Source: Chitinophaga pinensis
Lineage (GTDB): Bacteria; Bacteroidota; Bacteroidia; Flavobacteriales_D; Crocinitomicaceae
DNA length: 6,310 nucleotides
Direction of reading: 5' to 3'
Assembly: GCA_945861175.1 (NCBI GenBank)
Contig: CAMATR010000113.1
Location: forward strand, 1-6,310
The notes beneath the pieces were generated by a model. That model was not told the origin of the DNA. It saw only the letters and a program-made list of their open reading frames with translations, and did no database searches. Of the stretch, positions 1 to 6,310 are shown in pieces; position 1 is the stretch's first letter, and every line of letters starts with the position of its first letter. Made by a program: the position numbers and the translations under genes.

Positions 1-744
1 ACAATGGAACACGCCAAAAAATTCCAAGTGCAAATAGAAAAACTTTTTACTAAAAACAGTGACCTTATATTTATACAAGAACGCGTAAATGCCGCCTATG
101 ACTATTTTTTTAAAATCCTTGATGGCGTGCTAACATCCAATCTGATGAAGTTGGCCGAATTAAGCCAAATGCGGAAAACAAAACAATACGCCGACGAACT
201 GCGCGAATTGGATGAATACCTCACTGAAGTAATACTTCGCCTGAAGAAAGCTAAACTGCTCGTTGAACACATTGCATTTGGCAAAGAGATCAGTAAAGAA
301 AGCTTATTAACCGAAGAAATTAAAAATTACAAAATTGCACGCTTAGCATCTGTGCAGCAGAAGTTACGTGAGAAAAATGGTTTACTCTATGCTGCAATCA
401 CCGAGGAAACTATTCTTAGCTCAGATCCAAAGAAAAAGGAACAAAGAAAAGAGAAAAAGACAACCTATGAGCAAACACTTGACTTATTGCACGATGGACT
501 AGATGTTGAACAAATTGCTTCGCAACGGCAACTTTCAGAAAATACCATCTATTCCCATTTTGTTCTTTTATTAAAAGACGAAAAAATTGAATTGAATGAT
601 GTGCTAACACAGAAACGTATTTCGCAATTGCAGGATTATTTGGTGGACTGCGAAAGCATGTCGTTGTCGACTCTAAAAGAAAAGCTTGGTAACAAGGTAA
701 CATGGGAGGAGTTGAAGTTAATGCAAGCCTCAAAGATAATCTAA
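1..744 (+). CDS. C-terminal part of a PIF1/RecD-like helicase with HTH_40 domain (5' end outside window)
   Basis: This is the tail of a protein that probably belongs to the Bacteroidota PIF1/RecD-like superfamily 1 helicases, ATP-driven DNA unwinding enzymes with a presumed maintenance role. The frame is open to base 1, and only one codon precedes the ATG at 4, so I treat that Met as internal. Counting from it, residues ~20-140 are helical and charged, without helicase motifs; these would lie upstream. Residues ~152-215 resemble HTH_40, a presumed helix-turn-helix domain found at helicase C-termini: a TYEQTLDLL helix, then a turn region with the signature IASQRQLSENTIYSHF. Residues ~145-152 are a Lys/Glu-rich linker. 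The gene ends in TAA, 15 bp from the stop of convergent xseA. A RecQ-type helicase can also carry HTH_40, but no HRDC domain is evident. The HTH call is fairly sure; the helicase subfamily rests on memory of homologous architecture. Confidence 0.72.
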   Translation, partial: TMEHAKKFQVQIEKLFTKNSDLIFIQERVNAAYDYFFKILDGVLTSNLMKLAELSQMRKTKQYADELRELDEYLTEVILRLKKAKLLVEHIAFGKEISKESLLTEEIKNYKIARLASVQQKLREKNGLLYAAITEETILSSDPKKKEQRKEKKTTYEQTLDLLHDGLDVEQIASQRQLSENTIYSHFVLLLKDEKIELNDVLTQKRISQLQDYLVDCESMSLSTLKEKLGNKVTWEELKLMQASKII

Positions 745-759
745 CCCATCCCCTATATA

Positions 760-2151
760 TTAGATGTCTTCCTTCTTCTTTTTGTCAATTAATTTTGCTG
801 AAAAATGCTCTTCAAAAGTTTCAATAGAAATAGATTCTCCTTTTTCGGGCATGTTGCCTTCACTAATTATTCGACCATTTAGTCGAGTTATTGAAAACCC
901 TCTTTTTAAAACAAGCTGTGGATCGAGCATTCGACTCAAATCCTCCATGTGCTTTACCATCTGCTTATCTTGCTCCAATTTGCGGGATACAGCGCGATGC
1001 AATTGCTGAAAAACAAGCGCTATCTTTTCAAGGGAACGTTCTGTCCAAGTATTACTCAAAGTAAAAATACTCGATTTAGTCATAGCCAGATTTGTGTGCT
1101 GAAAGTTGAGCGAGTGCTGGACTGCTTTGCGCATAATCTCTGCCGTTCGCATTAAATGGCTTTTTTTCCTTTCCAAATACAACTCTGCATGCTGGCGAAC
1201 CTGTTTAGCCGTAGATTCGAAATGCTGTTTATTTAGCGCAATTAAACGCTCAGAAGAAGCTCGTAAAAGCTTACGTGCATCAGTTATGGGGACACTGAAA
1301 TTATGAAACGTCTGAATTAAGAAATCAGCCAGTTCAGTTGGTGTTATTGCATTTCGAAACGCAACCATTTCTGCTACCGTCATATTGGTTGAATGACCTA
1401 TCCCTGATAAGATAGGCAAGGGAAATGTGGCAATTGCTTTGCACAACTCATAATGATTGTAGCATGACATCCCCACTTCAGCACCTCCACCCCGCACTAT
1501 CACTACCACATCGAAATGGTGCTTTACCTTTTCAATCTTCTTCAATTGCTCGACAATACTCGACACGGCAACATCCCCTTGCAAATAAGCTGGAAAGAGC
1601 ATCGAAAAAAACCGATAGCCCCAAGGATTGTTATCCAAGACTTTCATGAAATCAGACAATCCTTTGCTTGTATCTGCTGAAACTATGGCGATGCGCTGCG
1701 GAAGTAACGGGAAATTAAGTCGCTGATTTGCATTTAAAATTCCTTCTTTTTGAAGGCGTTTGAGCGTTTCTTCCCTTTCTCGTTGCAATTCACCAAGGGT
1801 AAAACTCGGATCAATGTCTAGAATTTGTAAGGACAAACCAAAAGTTTCACTGTACGTTATTTTTACCTGTAACAGCAGGTTCGTTCCTTCCTTCAAAGGC
1901 TCCTTTACAACATCTACAAATTGTTTATTGATGCGCTGAAAATTCTGTTTCCAAATCGCACCACCTATTTGTGCAACTATTTTATCGTCTTCTTTTTGAA
2001 CTAATTCCGGAAATGCATGTCCACTCGGATAAAGATTCAGTTTGTGCATCTCAGCTTTCACCCAATACAACTGCTTGTATCGCTCCTCGATTGTTTTACG
2101 AATCGACGAAACAACTTGTTTTAAGGTAAAAATCTGACGTTCTGAAGACAT
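760..2151 (-). CDS. xseA: Exodeoxyribonuclease VII large subunit (XseA)
   Basis: This is the catalytic large subunit of exonuclease VII, a cytoplasmic single-strand-specific DNase that normally works with several copies of the small subunit XseB in DNA repair. I chose the ATG at 2151 (463 aa, MSSERQIFTL), because the in-frame ATG at 2223 would add 24 atypical residues and overlap the start of pgk. Residues ~8-115 form the N-terminal OB-fold (WVKAEMHKLN, SGHAFPELV). The nuclease core follows: RIAIVSADTSKGLSDF (~153-168), VRGGG (219-223), CYNHYEL (230-236) and GIGHSTN (250-256). Residues ~285-400 are a long helical, probably coiled-coil region, and LDPQLVLKRGFSIT (409-422) is the typical C-terminal hairpin segment. 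The motif usually written GHExD reads GHSTN here, so the Asp is Asn. The gene ends in TAA with no xseB after it. It is divergent from pgk across 57 bp; I see no clear ribosome binding site or consensus promoter for it. Confidence 0.93.
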   Translation of the reverse strand: MSSERQIFTLKQVVSSIRKTIEERYKQLYWVKAEMHKLNLYPSGHAFPELVQKEDDKIVAQIGGAIWKQNFQRINKQFVDVVKEPLKEGTNLLLQVKITYSETFGLSLQILDIDPSFTLGELQREREETLKRLQKEGILNANQRLNFPLLPQRIAIVSADTSKGLSDFMKVLDNNPWGYRFFSMLFPAYLQGDVAVSSIVEQLKKIEKVKHHFDVVVIVRGGGAEVGMSCYNHYELCKAIATFPLPILSGIGHSTNMTVAEMVAFRNAITPTELADFLIQTFHNFSVPITDARKLLRASSERLIALNKQHFESTAKQVRQHAELYLERKKSHLMRTAEIMRKAVQHSLNFQHTNLAMTKSSIFTLSNTWTERSLEKIALVFQQLHRAVSRKLEQDKQMVKHMEDLSRMLDPQLVLKRGFSITRLNGRIISEGNMPEKGESISIETFEEHFSAKLIDKKKKEDI

Positions 2152-2154
2152 ACG

Positions 2155-2186
2155 TTGAAGGTATTTAAATTTTAGGTTTAAATTTG
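2155..2186 (+). promoter_or_regulatory. Predicted Bacteroidota-type promoter of pgk
   Basis: The -7 element TAAATTTG (2179-2186) matches the Bacteroidota consensus TAnnTTTG exactly. A TTG at 2155-2157 can serve as the -33 element, with a 21-bp spacer inside the usual ~17-23 range. Transcription would begin near 2192 and leave a leader of roughly 15 nt before the pgk ATG at 2209, which lacks a Shine-Dalgarno sequence, as is common in this phylum. The -33 element lies just upstream of the xseA start codon, so the two divergent genes share this region. This is a consensus match only. Confidence 0.5.
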
Positions 2187-2208
2187 TCCTTTCAAAAAAA
2201 TAGTTCTC

Positions 2209-3402
2209 ATGGCTGATATCCACACTTATAATTTTTCAGGAAAGCGCGCATTGATTCGTGTCGATTTCAATGTTCCACTGGATAAAGAAACAATGGCTGT
2301 AAGCGACGATACGCGTATTCGTGCTGCAGCGCCAACCATCTTGCACATTTTGAAAAATGGAGGCAGTGTGGTCTTGATGTCACATTTAGGTCGACCACAA
2401 GAAGGACCTGAGGAAAAATAGTCCTTGAAACACATTGTTGCTCATACCTCAAAAGTTTTGGGTGTTGACGTAAAATTCGCGTCTGATTGCATCGGAGAAG
2501 ATTCGCACGCAATGAGTTCAGCCCTCAAGCCAGGAGAAGTGTTGATGTTAGAAAATGTGCGTTTCTACAAACAAGAAACAGCAGGTACTGAAAGCTTTGC
2601 AGAGGCATTGGCAAAACATGGTGATGTCTATGTGAATGATGCTTTTGGAACAGCACACCGCGCGCATGCAAGCACTACCGTTGTAGCGAATTATTTCCCG
2701 AATGATAAAATGTTTGGATACCTCATCGAGGGTGAAATGAAATCAGTAGATAAAGTATTGAATTCAACTGAAAAACCACTCACAGCTATTGTAGGTGGCG
2801 CAAAGGTTTCTTCCAAGATCACGATCATAGAGCGACTTTTGGATAAAGTTGACAACCTTATTGTTGGAGGTGGGATGGCCTACACGTTTGTCAAAGCGAT
2901 GGGTGGACACGTTGGAAACTCGCTCGTTGAGGATAATTACCTCGATACAGCGCGAAAAATTATTACAGATGCAAAAACAAAAGGTGTGCATCTTTACATT
3001 CCGACTGATACCATCATTGCCGATAAATTTGACAACAATGCAAATCGCAAAGAAGTTAAAATTGGTGAGATTCCTGCCGGATGGATGGGCTTAGACACTG
3101 GTGCTGAAACATCAAAGGCTTGCAGAGAAATCATATCAAATTCAAAATTGATCTTGTGGAATGGTCCAATGGGTGTTTTTGAAATGGAAAACTTCCAGCA
3201 AGGTACAGCTGACGTGGCAAATGCCATTGTTGAAGCAACATCTAAAGGTGCTTTTTCACTCATCGGTGGAGGTGATTCAGTTGCTGCCATCAATAAATTC
3301 AATTTAGCAGATAAAGTTTCTTATGTTTCTACAGGCGGTGGCGCTATGCTAGAATACTTAGAAGGAATTGAACTTCCTGGAATTAAAGCAATTAAAGGTT
3401 AA
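2209..3402 (+). CDS. pgk: Phosphoglycerate kinase, interrupted by an in-frame amber codon at codon 71
   Basis: Pgk reversibly transfers a phosphate from 1,3-bisphosphoglycerate to ADP in the cytoplasm, an ATP-forming step of glycolysis. The span is 398 codons, normal for bacterial Pgk (~390-400 aa). Substrate-binding motifs are RVDFNVP (17-23), R36, SHLGRP (58-63), ENVRF (115-119) and FGTAHRAHAS (146-155). Nucleotide-binding motifs are GGAKVSSK (196-203), NGPMGVFE (318-325) and GGGDS (353-357). Codon 71 (2419-2421) is TAG, directly before SLKH and in unchanged frame. Homologues have Tyr or Phe there (DKYSL in human PGK1, as I recall), so a Tyr codon with one base changed is the simplest origin. 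As written, the product is a 70-residue fragment; a restart at TTG 2425 would lack the N-terminal substrate site. Tandem TAA stops end the gene, and glyQS follows after 28 bp. The family is certain; whether the gene is broken is not. Confidence 0.93.
2419..2421 (+). other. In-frame TAG (amber) codon inside pgk
   Basis: The codon lies between Lys70 and Ser72 of Pgk, with coding sequence of the same frame and good conservation on both sides, so there is no frameshift. TAT or TAC (Tyr) to TAG needs one base change. The other complete genes here (helicase, xseA, glyQS, the 112-aa gene) all end in TAA, and pgk itself has TAA TAA, so the window does not show TAG acting as a real stop. I see no obvious hairpin or known readthrough context after it. 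Sequencing or assembly error, a true nonsense mutation and recoding all remain possible, in that order of likelihood. Confidence 0.9.
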
Positions 3403-3430
3403 TAATACACACATAGAATTACCAAGTTAA

Positions 3431-4966
3431 ATGGAACAGAAAGAGGATAAGTTGAAAGAAGTCATTTCTCATGCGAAGGAATACGGTTTTGTTTTTCCAT
3501 CATCGGAGATCTACGACGGATTAGCAGCCACCTATGATTACGGTCAGTTGGGTGCTGAACTTAAAAACAATATCAAATCCTATTGGTGGAAATCAATGGT
3601 TCAAATGCACGAAAACATCGTGGGACTTGATGCCTCTATTTTTATGCATCCAACAACTTGGAAAGCATCTGGTCACGTTGATGCCTTCAATGATCCGTTG
3701 ATTGATAATAAAGACTCTAAAAAGCGCTACCGTGCTGATGTTTTGATCGAAGAACACATTGAAAAGATTCGTCAGAAAATTGAGAAAGAGGTAGAAAAAG
3801 GAATCAAAAAATTTGGTGACAGTTTCGATGAAGCGCAATTCAGGGCAACGAACACAAATGTTCTTCGCAACATGGAGAAAATCACCTCTATCGAAGACCG
3901 CATGCGCGTTTCTTTGGAAAACAATGATTTAGAAGGTGTTTACCAATTAATCATGGATTGCGAGATCGTTTGTCCGATTTCCGGTTCGCGCAACTGGACA
4001 GAAGTGCGTCAATTCAATTTAATGTTCTCAACGGAGCTTGGTTCTGTAGCAGGCGATGCTGCCACTATCTATCTTCGTCCTGAAACGGCACAAGGAATTT
4101 TTGTCAATTTCTTGAATGTTCAAAAATCTGGTCGAATGAAGATCCCCTTTGGGATCGCTCAAATTGGTAAAGCATTTCGAAATGAGATTGTTGCACGTCA
4201 ATTCATCTTCCGTATGCGTGAGTTCGAGCAAATGGAAATGCAGTTCTTTTGTCGCCCGGGAGACGAAATGAAGTGGTACAGTTACTGGAAAGAAACACGC
4301 GAAAACTGGCATAAAAAATTAGGGCTTGGAGACAAAAACTACCGTTTTCACGACCACATTAAATTGGCACATTACGCCAATGCAGCCTGCGACATCGAAT
4401 TCAATTTCCCAATGGGATTCAAAGAATTAGAAGGAATTCACTCTCGCACTGACTTCGATTTAAAACAACACGAACAATTTTCAGGTAAGAAACTGCAGTA
4501 CTTCGATCCCGAATTAAATCAAAACTATGTGCCGTTTGTTGTAGAAACATCCGTAGGTCTTGACCGAATGTTCTTGTCCGTTTTGAGTTCTTCACACAAA
4601 ATTGAACTACTTGAAGATGGTTCAGAACGCGTTGTTTTAAGAATCCCCCCTGCACTTGCACCATATAAAGTTGCCATAATGCCTTTGACCAAAAAAGATG
4701 GTTTACCGGAAAAAGCAAGAGAAATAATAGATTCCTTGAAATTTGATTTTTTATGCCAATACGATGAAAAAGATTCGATTGGGAAACGCTACCGCAGACA
4801 AGATGCAATCGGAACACCTTATTCTGTGACTGTTGATCACCAAACATTAGAAGATAATACGGTAACCATTAGAGATCGTGACACCATGGAGCAAATCCGC
4901 ATAAATATTGCTGACTTATACCGCATGATTGACGAAAAATCAAATATGCGCTCTTTGTTGGCTTAA
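3431..4966 (+). CDS. glyQS: Glycyl-tRNA synthetase, dimeric class II type
   Basis: This enzyme charges tRNA-Gly with glycine using ATP in the cytoplasm. It is the single-chain alpha2 form related to eukaryotic and archaeal GlyRS (also named glyS), not the alpha2beta2 GlyQ/GlyS form. At 511 aa it has the usual Bacteroidota length. The N-terminus carries HAKEYGFVFPSSEIYDGL, typical of the family and supporting the ATG at 3431. Residues ~100-180 are a helical insertion that begins YRADVLIEEH and ends before CPISGSRNW. The class II core has RPETAQGIF (216-224), motif 2 FRNEI (249-253) with REFEQME (263-269), and motif 3 VGLDRM (375-380). The anticodon-binding domain runs from about residue 411 to the end (APYKVAIMPL, RYRRQDAIGTPY). 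No catalytic motif looks damaged. It follows pgk by 28 bp with no visible terminator or promoter, so co-transcription is likely. Its TAA overlaps the stop of the convergent downstream gene. Confidence 0.96.
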   Translation: MEQKEDKLKEVISHAKEYGFVFPSSEIYDGLAATYDYGQLGAELKNNIKSYWWKSMVQMHENIVGLDASIFMHPTTWKASGHVDAFNDPLIDNKDSKKRYRADVLIEEHIEKIRQKIEKEVEKGIKKFGDSFDEAQFRATNTNVLRNMEKITSIEDRMRVSLENNDLEGVYQLIMDCEIVCPISGSRNWTEVRQFNLMFSTELGSVAGDAATIYLRPETAQGIFVNFLNVQKSGRMKIPFGIAQIGKAFRNEIVARQFIFRMREFEQMEMQFFCRPGDEMKWYSYWKETRENWHKKLGLGDKNYRFHDHIKLAHYANAACDIEFNFPMGFKELEGIHSRTDFDLKQHEQFSGKKLQYFDPELNQNYVPFVVETSVGLDRMFLSVLSSSHKIELLEDGSERVVLRIPPALAPYKVAIMPLTKKDGLPEKAREIIDSLKFDFLCQYDEKDSIGKRYRRQDAIGTPYSVTVDHQTLEDNTVTIRDRDTMEQIRINIADLYRMIDEKSNMRSLLA

Positions 4967-5301
4967 TCAATGGTTTTTGTAGAATCGTTTTCCTGACTAT
5001 TTTTTCCTAAATGGATGCGGTAGGCGATCAACCCAGGTAGGCCGAATAAGAGAATTGCTGCAAGTAAATACCCCTTTGACGTTAAATAGAAATCTTTGAC
5101 CCCAGTCATCTCTTCTTTGCTGTAACCTAGACCAATGAAGTAAGATAAACTCATTGGCGCTTGCACCTTTTTCTCCACTAATCCTTGCGCATAAACTATC
5201 TCCCCTTGAAAAAAATTAATTGGGAATGTAAAAAGCGGTATTGCAATTGTTGTGAAACAGATAGTGAATGCAAAAAATGGATTTTTAAAATATCTAATCA
5301 T
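4963..5301 (-). CDS. Uncharacterised small protein with two predicted membrane segments
   Basis: I do not recognise this 112-aa protein. Hydrophobic segments at ~8-29 and ~76-95 look membrane-spanning. Basic residues near the N-terminus (R3, K6) and after the second segment (R95, K100) suggest that both ends are cytoplasmic, with a ~45-residue loop (30-75) in the periplasm. The loop contains a conserved-looking SYFIGLGYSKEEMTGVKDFYLTSKG stretch, quoted here as residues 53-77 in two parts: SYFIGLGY and KDFYLTSKG. The C-terminus is short, polar and acidic. The first segment could instead be a signal peptide, but no clear cleavage site or lipobox Cys is present. A TAnnTTTG box 16 bp before the ATG supports real expression. 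It is convergent with glyQS, sharing 4 bp at the stops, and divergent from the sensor kinase gene. Coding status is likely given its length, composition and fit between neighbours; function is unknown. Confidence 0.75.
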   Translation of the reverse strand: MIRYFKNPFFAFTICFTTIAIPLFTFPINFFQGEIVYAQGLVEKKVQAPMSLSYFIGLGYSKEEMTGVKDFYLTSKGYLLAAILLFGLPGLIAYRIHLGKNSQENDSTKTID

Positions 5302-5317
5302 AGGGAAGAATTGAATG

Positions 5318-5325
5318 CAAAATTA
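5318..5325 (-). promoter_or_regulatory. Predicted -7 promoter element of the small membrane protein gene
   Basis: On the minus strand this reads TAATTTTG, an exact match to the Bacteroidota -7 consensus TAnnTTTG, and it lies 16 nt before the ATG at 5301. No TTG or TTTG sits at the expected -33 distance; only a TTTTAA stretch is near there, so the promoter is half supported. Spacing to the start codon resembles that of the pgk promoter in this window. Confidence 0.4.
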
Positions 5326-5410
5326 GGGTTTATTCTGTTTTTAAGCGTTAAAACTTATTCCAGACAATCTGAATAATAATTTCTCGTTACATTCGTATAC
5401 AAACGCAAAA

Positions 5411-6310
5411 ATGAATCTTTATTCAAATAAGCAAAAATGGAAATTCGCACTGATTTTAATTGCACTCATCATGGTGGGTGTATCTCTATTTATATCGAAT
5501 ACCATAGTATCAAAAGTAGCAGAAAGAGAACTTGAGCGGGTAAAGCATTGGGCAGGCGCAATTCAGAAAAAATTAGAGTTAGTTCAGCTCACAGATCGAA
5601 CATTTTCGCAATTAAGAGATAAGGAGCAAAAAGAAATGGCCTTATGGATCGATGCTACAAAAGAAGTGTCAAAAGCCACACCTTTGGACCAAATCCCTGA
5701 TTATACTTTCCCTTTAAAAATTATCAAAGAGAATAAGAATATTCCGGTTATACTTTTTGACAATGAAAGAAATATTTCCGGATATATTAACCTTGGTTTT
5801 GATACGCTTCAACTTCGGAAATCTTATCCAAAATTAACACCAGACGCACTAAATAATCGCTTTGAAGATTCGCTACGAGCACTCGCCAAAAATTGGCAAA
5901 AAATCAATCCTTCCTTTACAGTTGAAGTTTATGAAGGCCTTTTTATGACCTACGTTTACAACGATTCTAAAGAAATTGTAAGACTCGAAAGAGAACGCGA
6001 TTCTCTCATCAATTCATTCAATCAAGAACTAATCAATAATGATGGGCTCGTACCTGTCTTACTGATTGATGCCCGAGGGAAAAAGATAGTAGGAAGCAAC
6101 CTGCCCAAATTCAAACTCACATCGACCAACCTTGAAACCACCATTGCTTCCCTTAAATTACAAAATGATCCTTTGACTATTGACTTTAGGAACGGAGAAA
6201 AGAATATACTCTATTATGACAACAGCGAAGAACTTAAAAAATTACAATACTACCCATATATTATATTCTTCATAATCGGTTTGTTTGGTTTAATTGGCTA
6301 TCTCATCTTT
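5411..6310 (+). CDS. Membrane sensor histidine kinase, N-terminal sensor part (3' end outside window)
   Basis: An uninterrupted 300-codon frame starts at ATG 5411 (MNLYSNKQKW) and runs off the right edge. Residues ~12-29 are the first membrane helix, ~30-280 an extracytoplasmic sensor region, and ~283-300 the start of the second helix. The ending YYDNSEELKKLQYYPY (268-283) before the second helix is a signature I know from Flavobacteriia sensor kinases, which continue with a cytoplasmic HisKA-like domain and ATPase domain; these would lie beyond the window and are inferred. Such kinases autophosphorylate on His and pass the phosphate to a response regulator. The sensor seems to hold two related modules: IPVILFD (111-117), FTVEVYEG (169-176), YVYNDSKEIVRL (181-192), and VPVLLID (214-220), LTIDFRNG (255-262), LYYDNSEELKKL (267-278). 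The signal sensed is unknown. The gene is divergent from the small membrane protein gene across 109 bp; only a weak promoter-like box (TACATTCG, 5388-5395) precedes it. Confidence 0.82.
   Translation, partial: MNLYSNKQKWKFALILIALIMVGVSLFISNTIVSKVAERELERVKHWAGAIQKKLELVQLTDRTFSQLRDKEQKEMALWIDATKEVSKATPLDQIPDYTFPLKIIKENKNIPVILFDNERNISGYINLGFDTLQLRKSYPKLTPDALNNRFEDSLRALAKNWQKINPSFTVEVYEGLFMTYVYNDSKEIVRLERERDSLINSFNQELINNDGLVPVLLIDARGKKIVGSNLPKFKLTSTNLETTIASLKLQNDPLTIDFRNGEKNILYYDNSEELKKLQYYPYIIFFIIGLFGLIGYLIF

Noticed and set aside
416..733. Minus-strand frame of 105 codons that might be xseB
   Set aside because: The translation is rich in Cys, Phe and His without XseB-like helical charge patterns. 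It lies opposite the helicase HTH domain and reads as a shadow frame.
4..744. Complete 246-aa regulator starting at ATG 4
   Set aside because: The frame is open to the window edge and the C-terminal HTH_40 domain normally ends a large helicase, so a 5'-truncated gene is more likely.
2152..2223. Upstream ATG at 2223 as the start of xseA (487 aa)
   Set aside because: The extra 24 residues do not look like the XseA N-terminus, and the start would overlap the first codons of pgk. The ATG at 2151 gives the expected MSSERQIFTL beginning.
2422..2480. Recoding element (hairpin or known readthrough context) after the pgk TAG
   Set aside because: By eye there is no stable stem-loop and the following bases do not match a known leaky-stop context. 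Folding software was not available.
2425..3402. Independent gene starting at TTG 2425
   Set aside because: It is the remainder of pgk in the same frame after the TAG. It lacks the DxN and SHLGRP substrate-binding motifs, and no promoter or ribosome binding site is seen before it.
3403..3430. Terminator or promoter between pgk and glyQS
   Set aside because: The 28-bp gap has no inverted repeat with a T-run and no TAnnTTTG box.
4419..4847. Minus-strand frame of 142 codons inside glyQS
   Set aside because: It is antisense to the conserved catalytic and anticodon-binding domains and has no recognisable protein features.
5388..5395. TACATTCG as promoter of the histidine kinase gene
   Set aside because: It has one mismatch to TAnnTTTG and no -33 partner, so it was noted in the gene entry but not listed as a site.

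Overview
The window looks like chromosomal core DNA from a member of the Bacteroidota, most likely Flavobacteriia or a relative. The grounds are low GC by eye, TAA stops on all four complete, unambiguous genes, starts without clear Shine-Dalgarno sequences, TAnnTTTG-type -7 promoter boxes, a flavobacterial-style XseA, a dimeric eukaryote/archaea-like glycyl-tRNA synthetase, and a sensor kinase of a type I know from Flavobacteriia. This placement comes from pattern recognition, not a search.

Layout from left to right: (1) the C-terminal ~247 residues of a PIF1/RecD-like helicase ending in an HTH_40 domain, + strand, cut by the left edge. (2) xseA, the exonuclease VII large subunit, - strand, convergent with the helicase (15 bp between stop codons) and with no xseB beside it. 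(3) A 57-bp divergent promoter region. (4) pgk, phosphoglycerate kinase, + strand, complete in length and motifs but interrupted by one in-frame TAG at codon 71. (5) glyQS, glycyl-tRNA synthetase, 28 bp after pgk and probably co-transcribed. (6) An uncharacterised 112-residue protein with two predicted membrane segments, - strand, whose stop codon overlaps that of glyQS by 4 bp. (7) A 109-bp divergent spacer. (8) The first 300 residues of a membrane sensor histidine kinase, + strand, cut by the right edge before its kinase domain.

The genes are mostly housekeeping: DNA repair or maintenance (helicase, XseA), lower glycolysis (Pgk), translation (GlyRS) and signalling (kinase). I see no mobile element, CRISPR array, RNA gene, toxin-antitoxin pair or defence island, and I do not claim a new system. 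Most worth a second look are the amber codon in pgk, an Asp-to-Asn replacement in the XseA GHxxD motif, the missing xseB neighbour, an apparent internal duplication in the kinase sensor region, and the unknown small membrane protein. No gap between genes exceeds about 110 bp.
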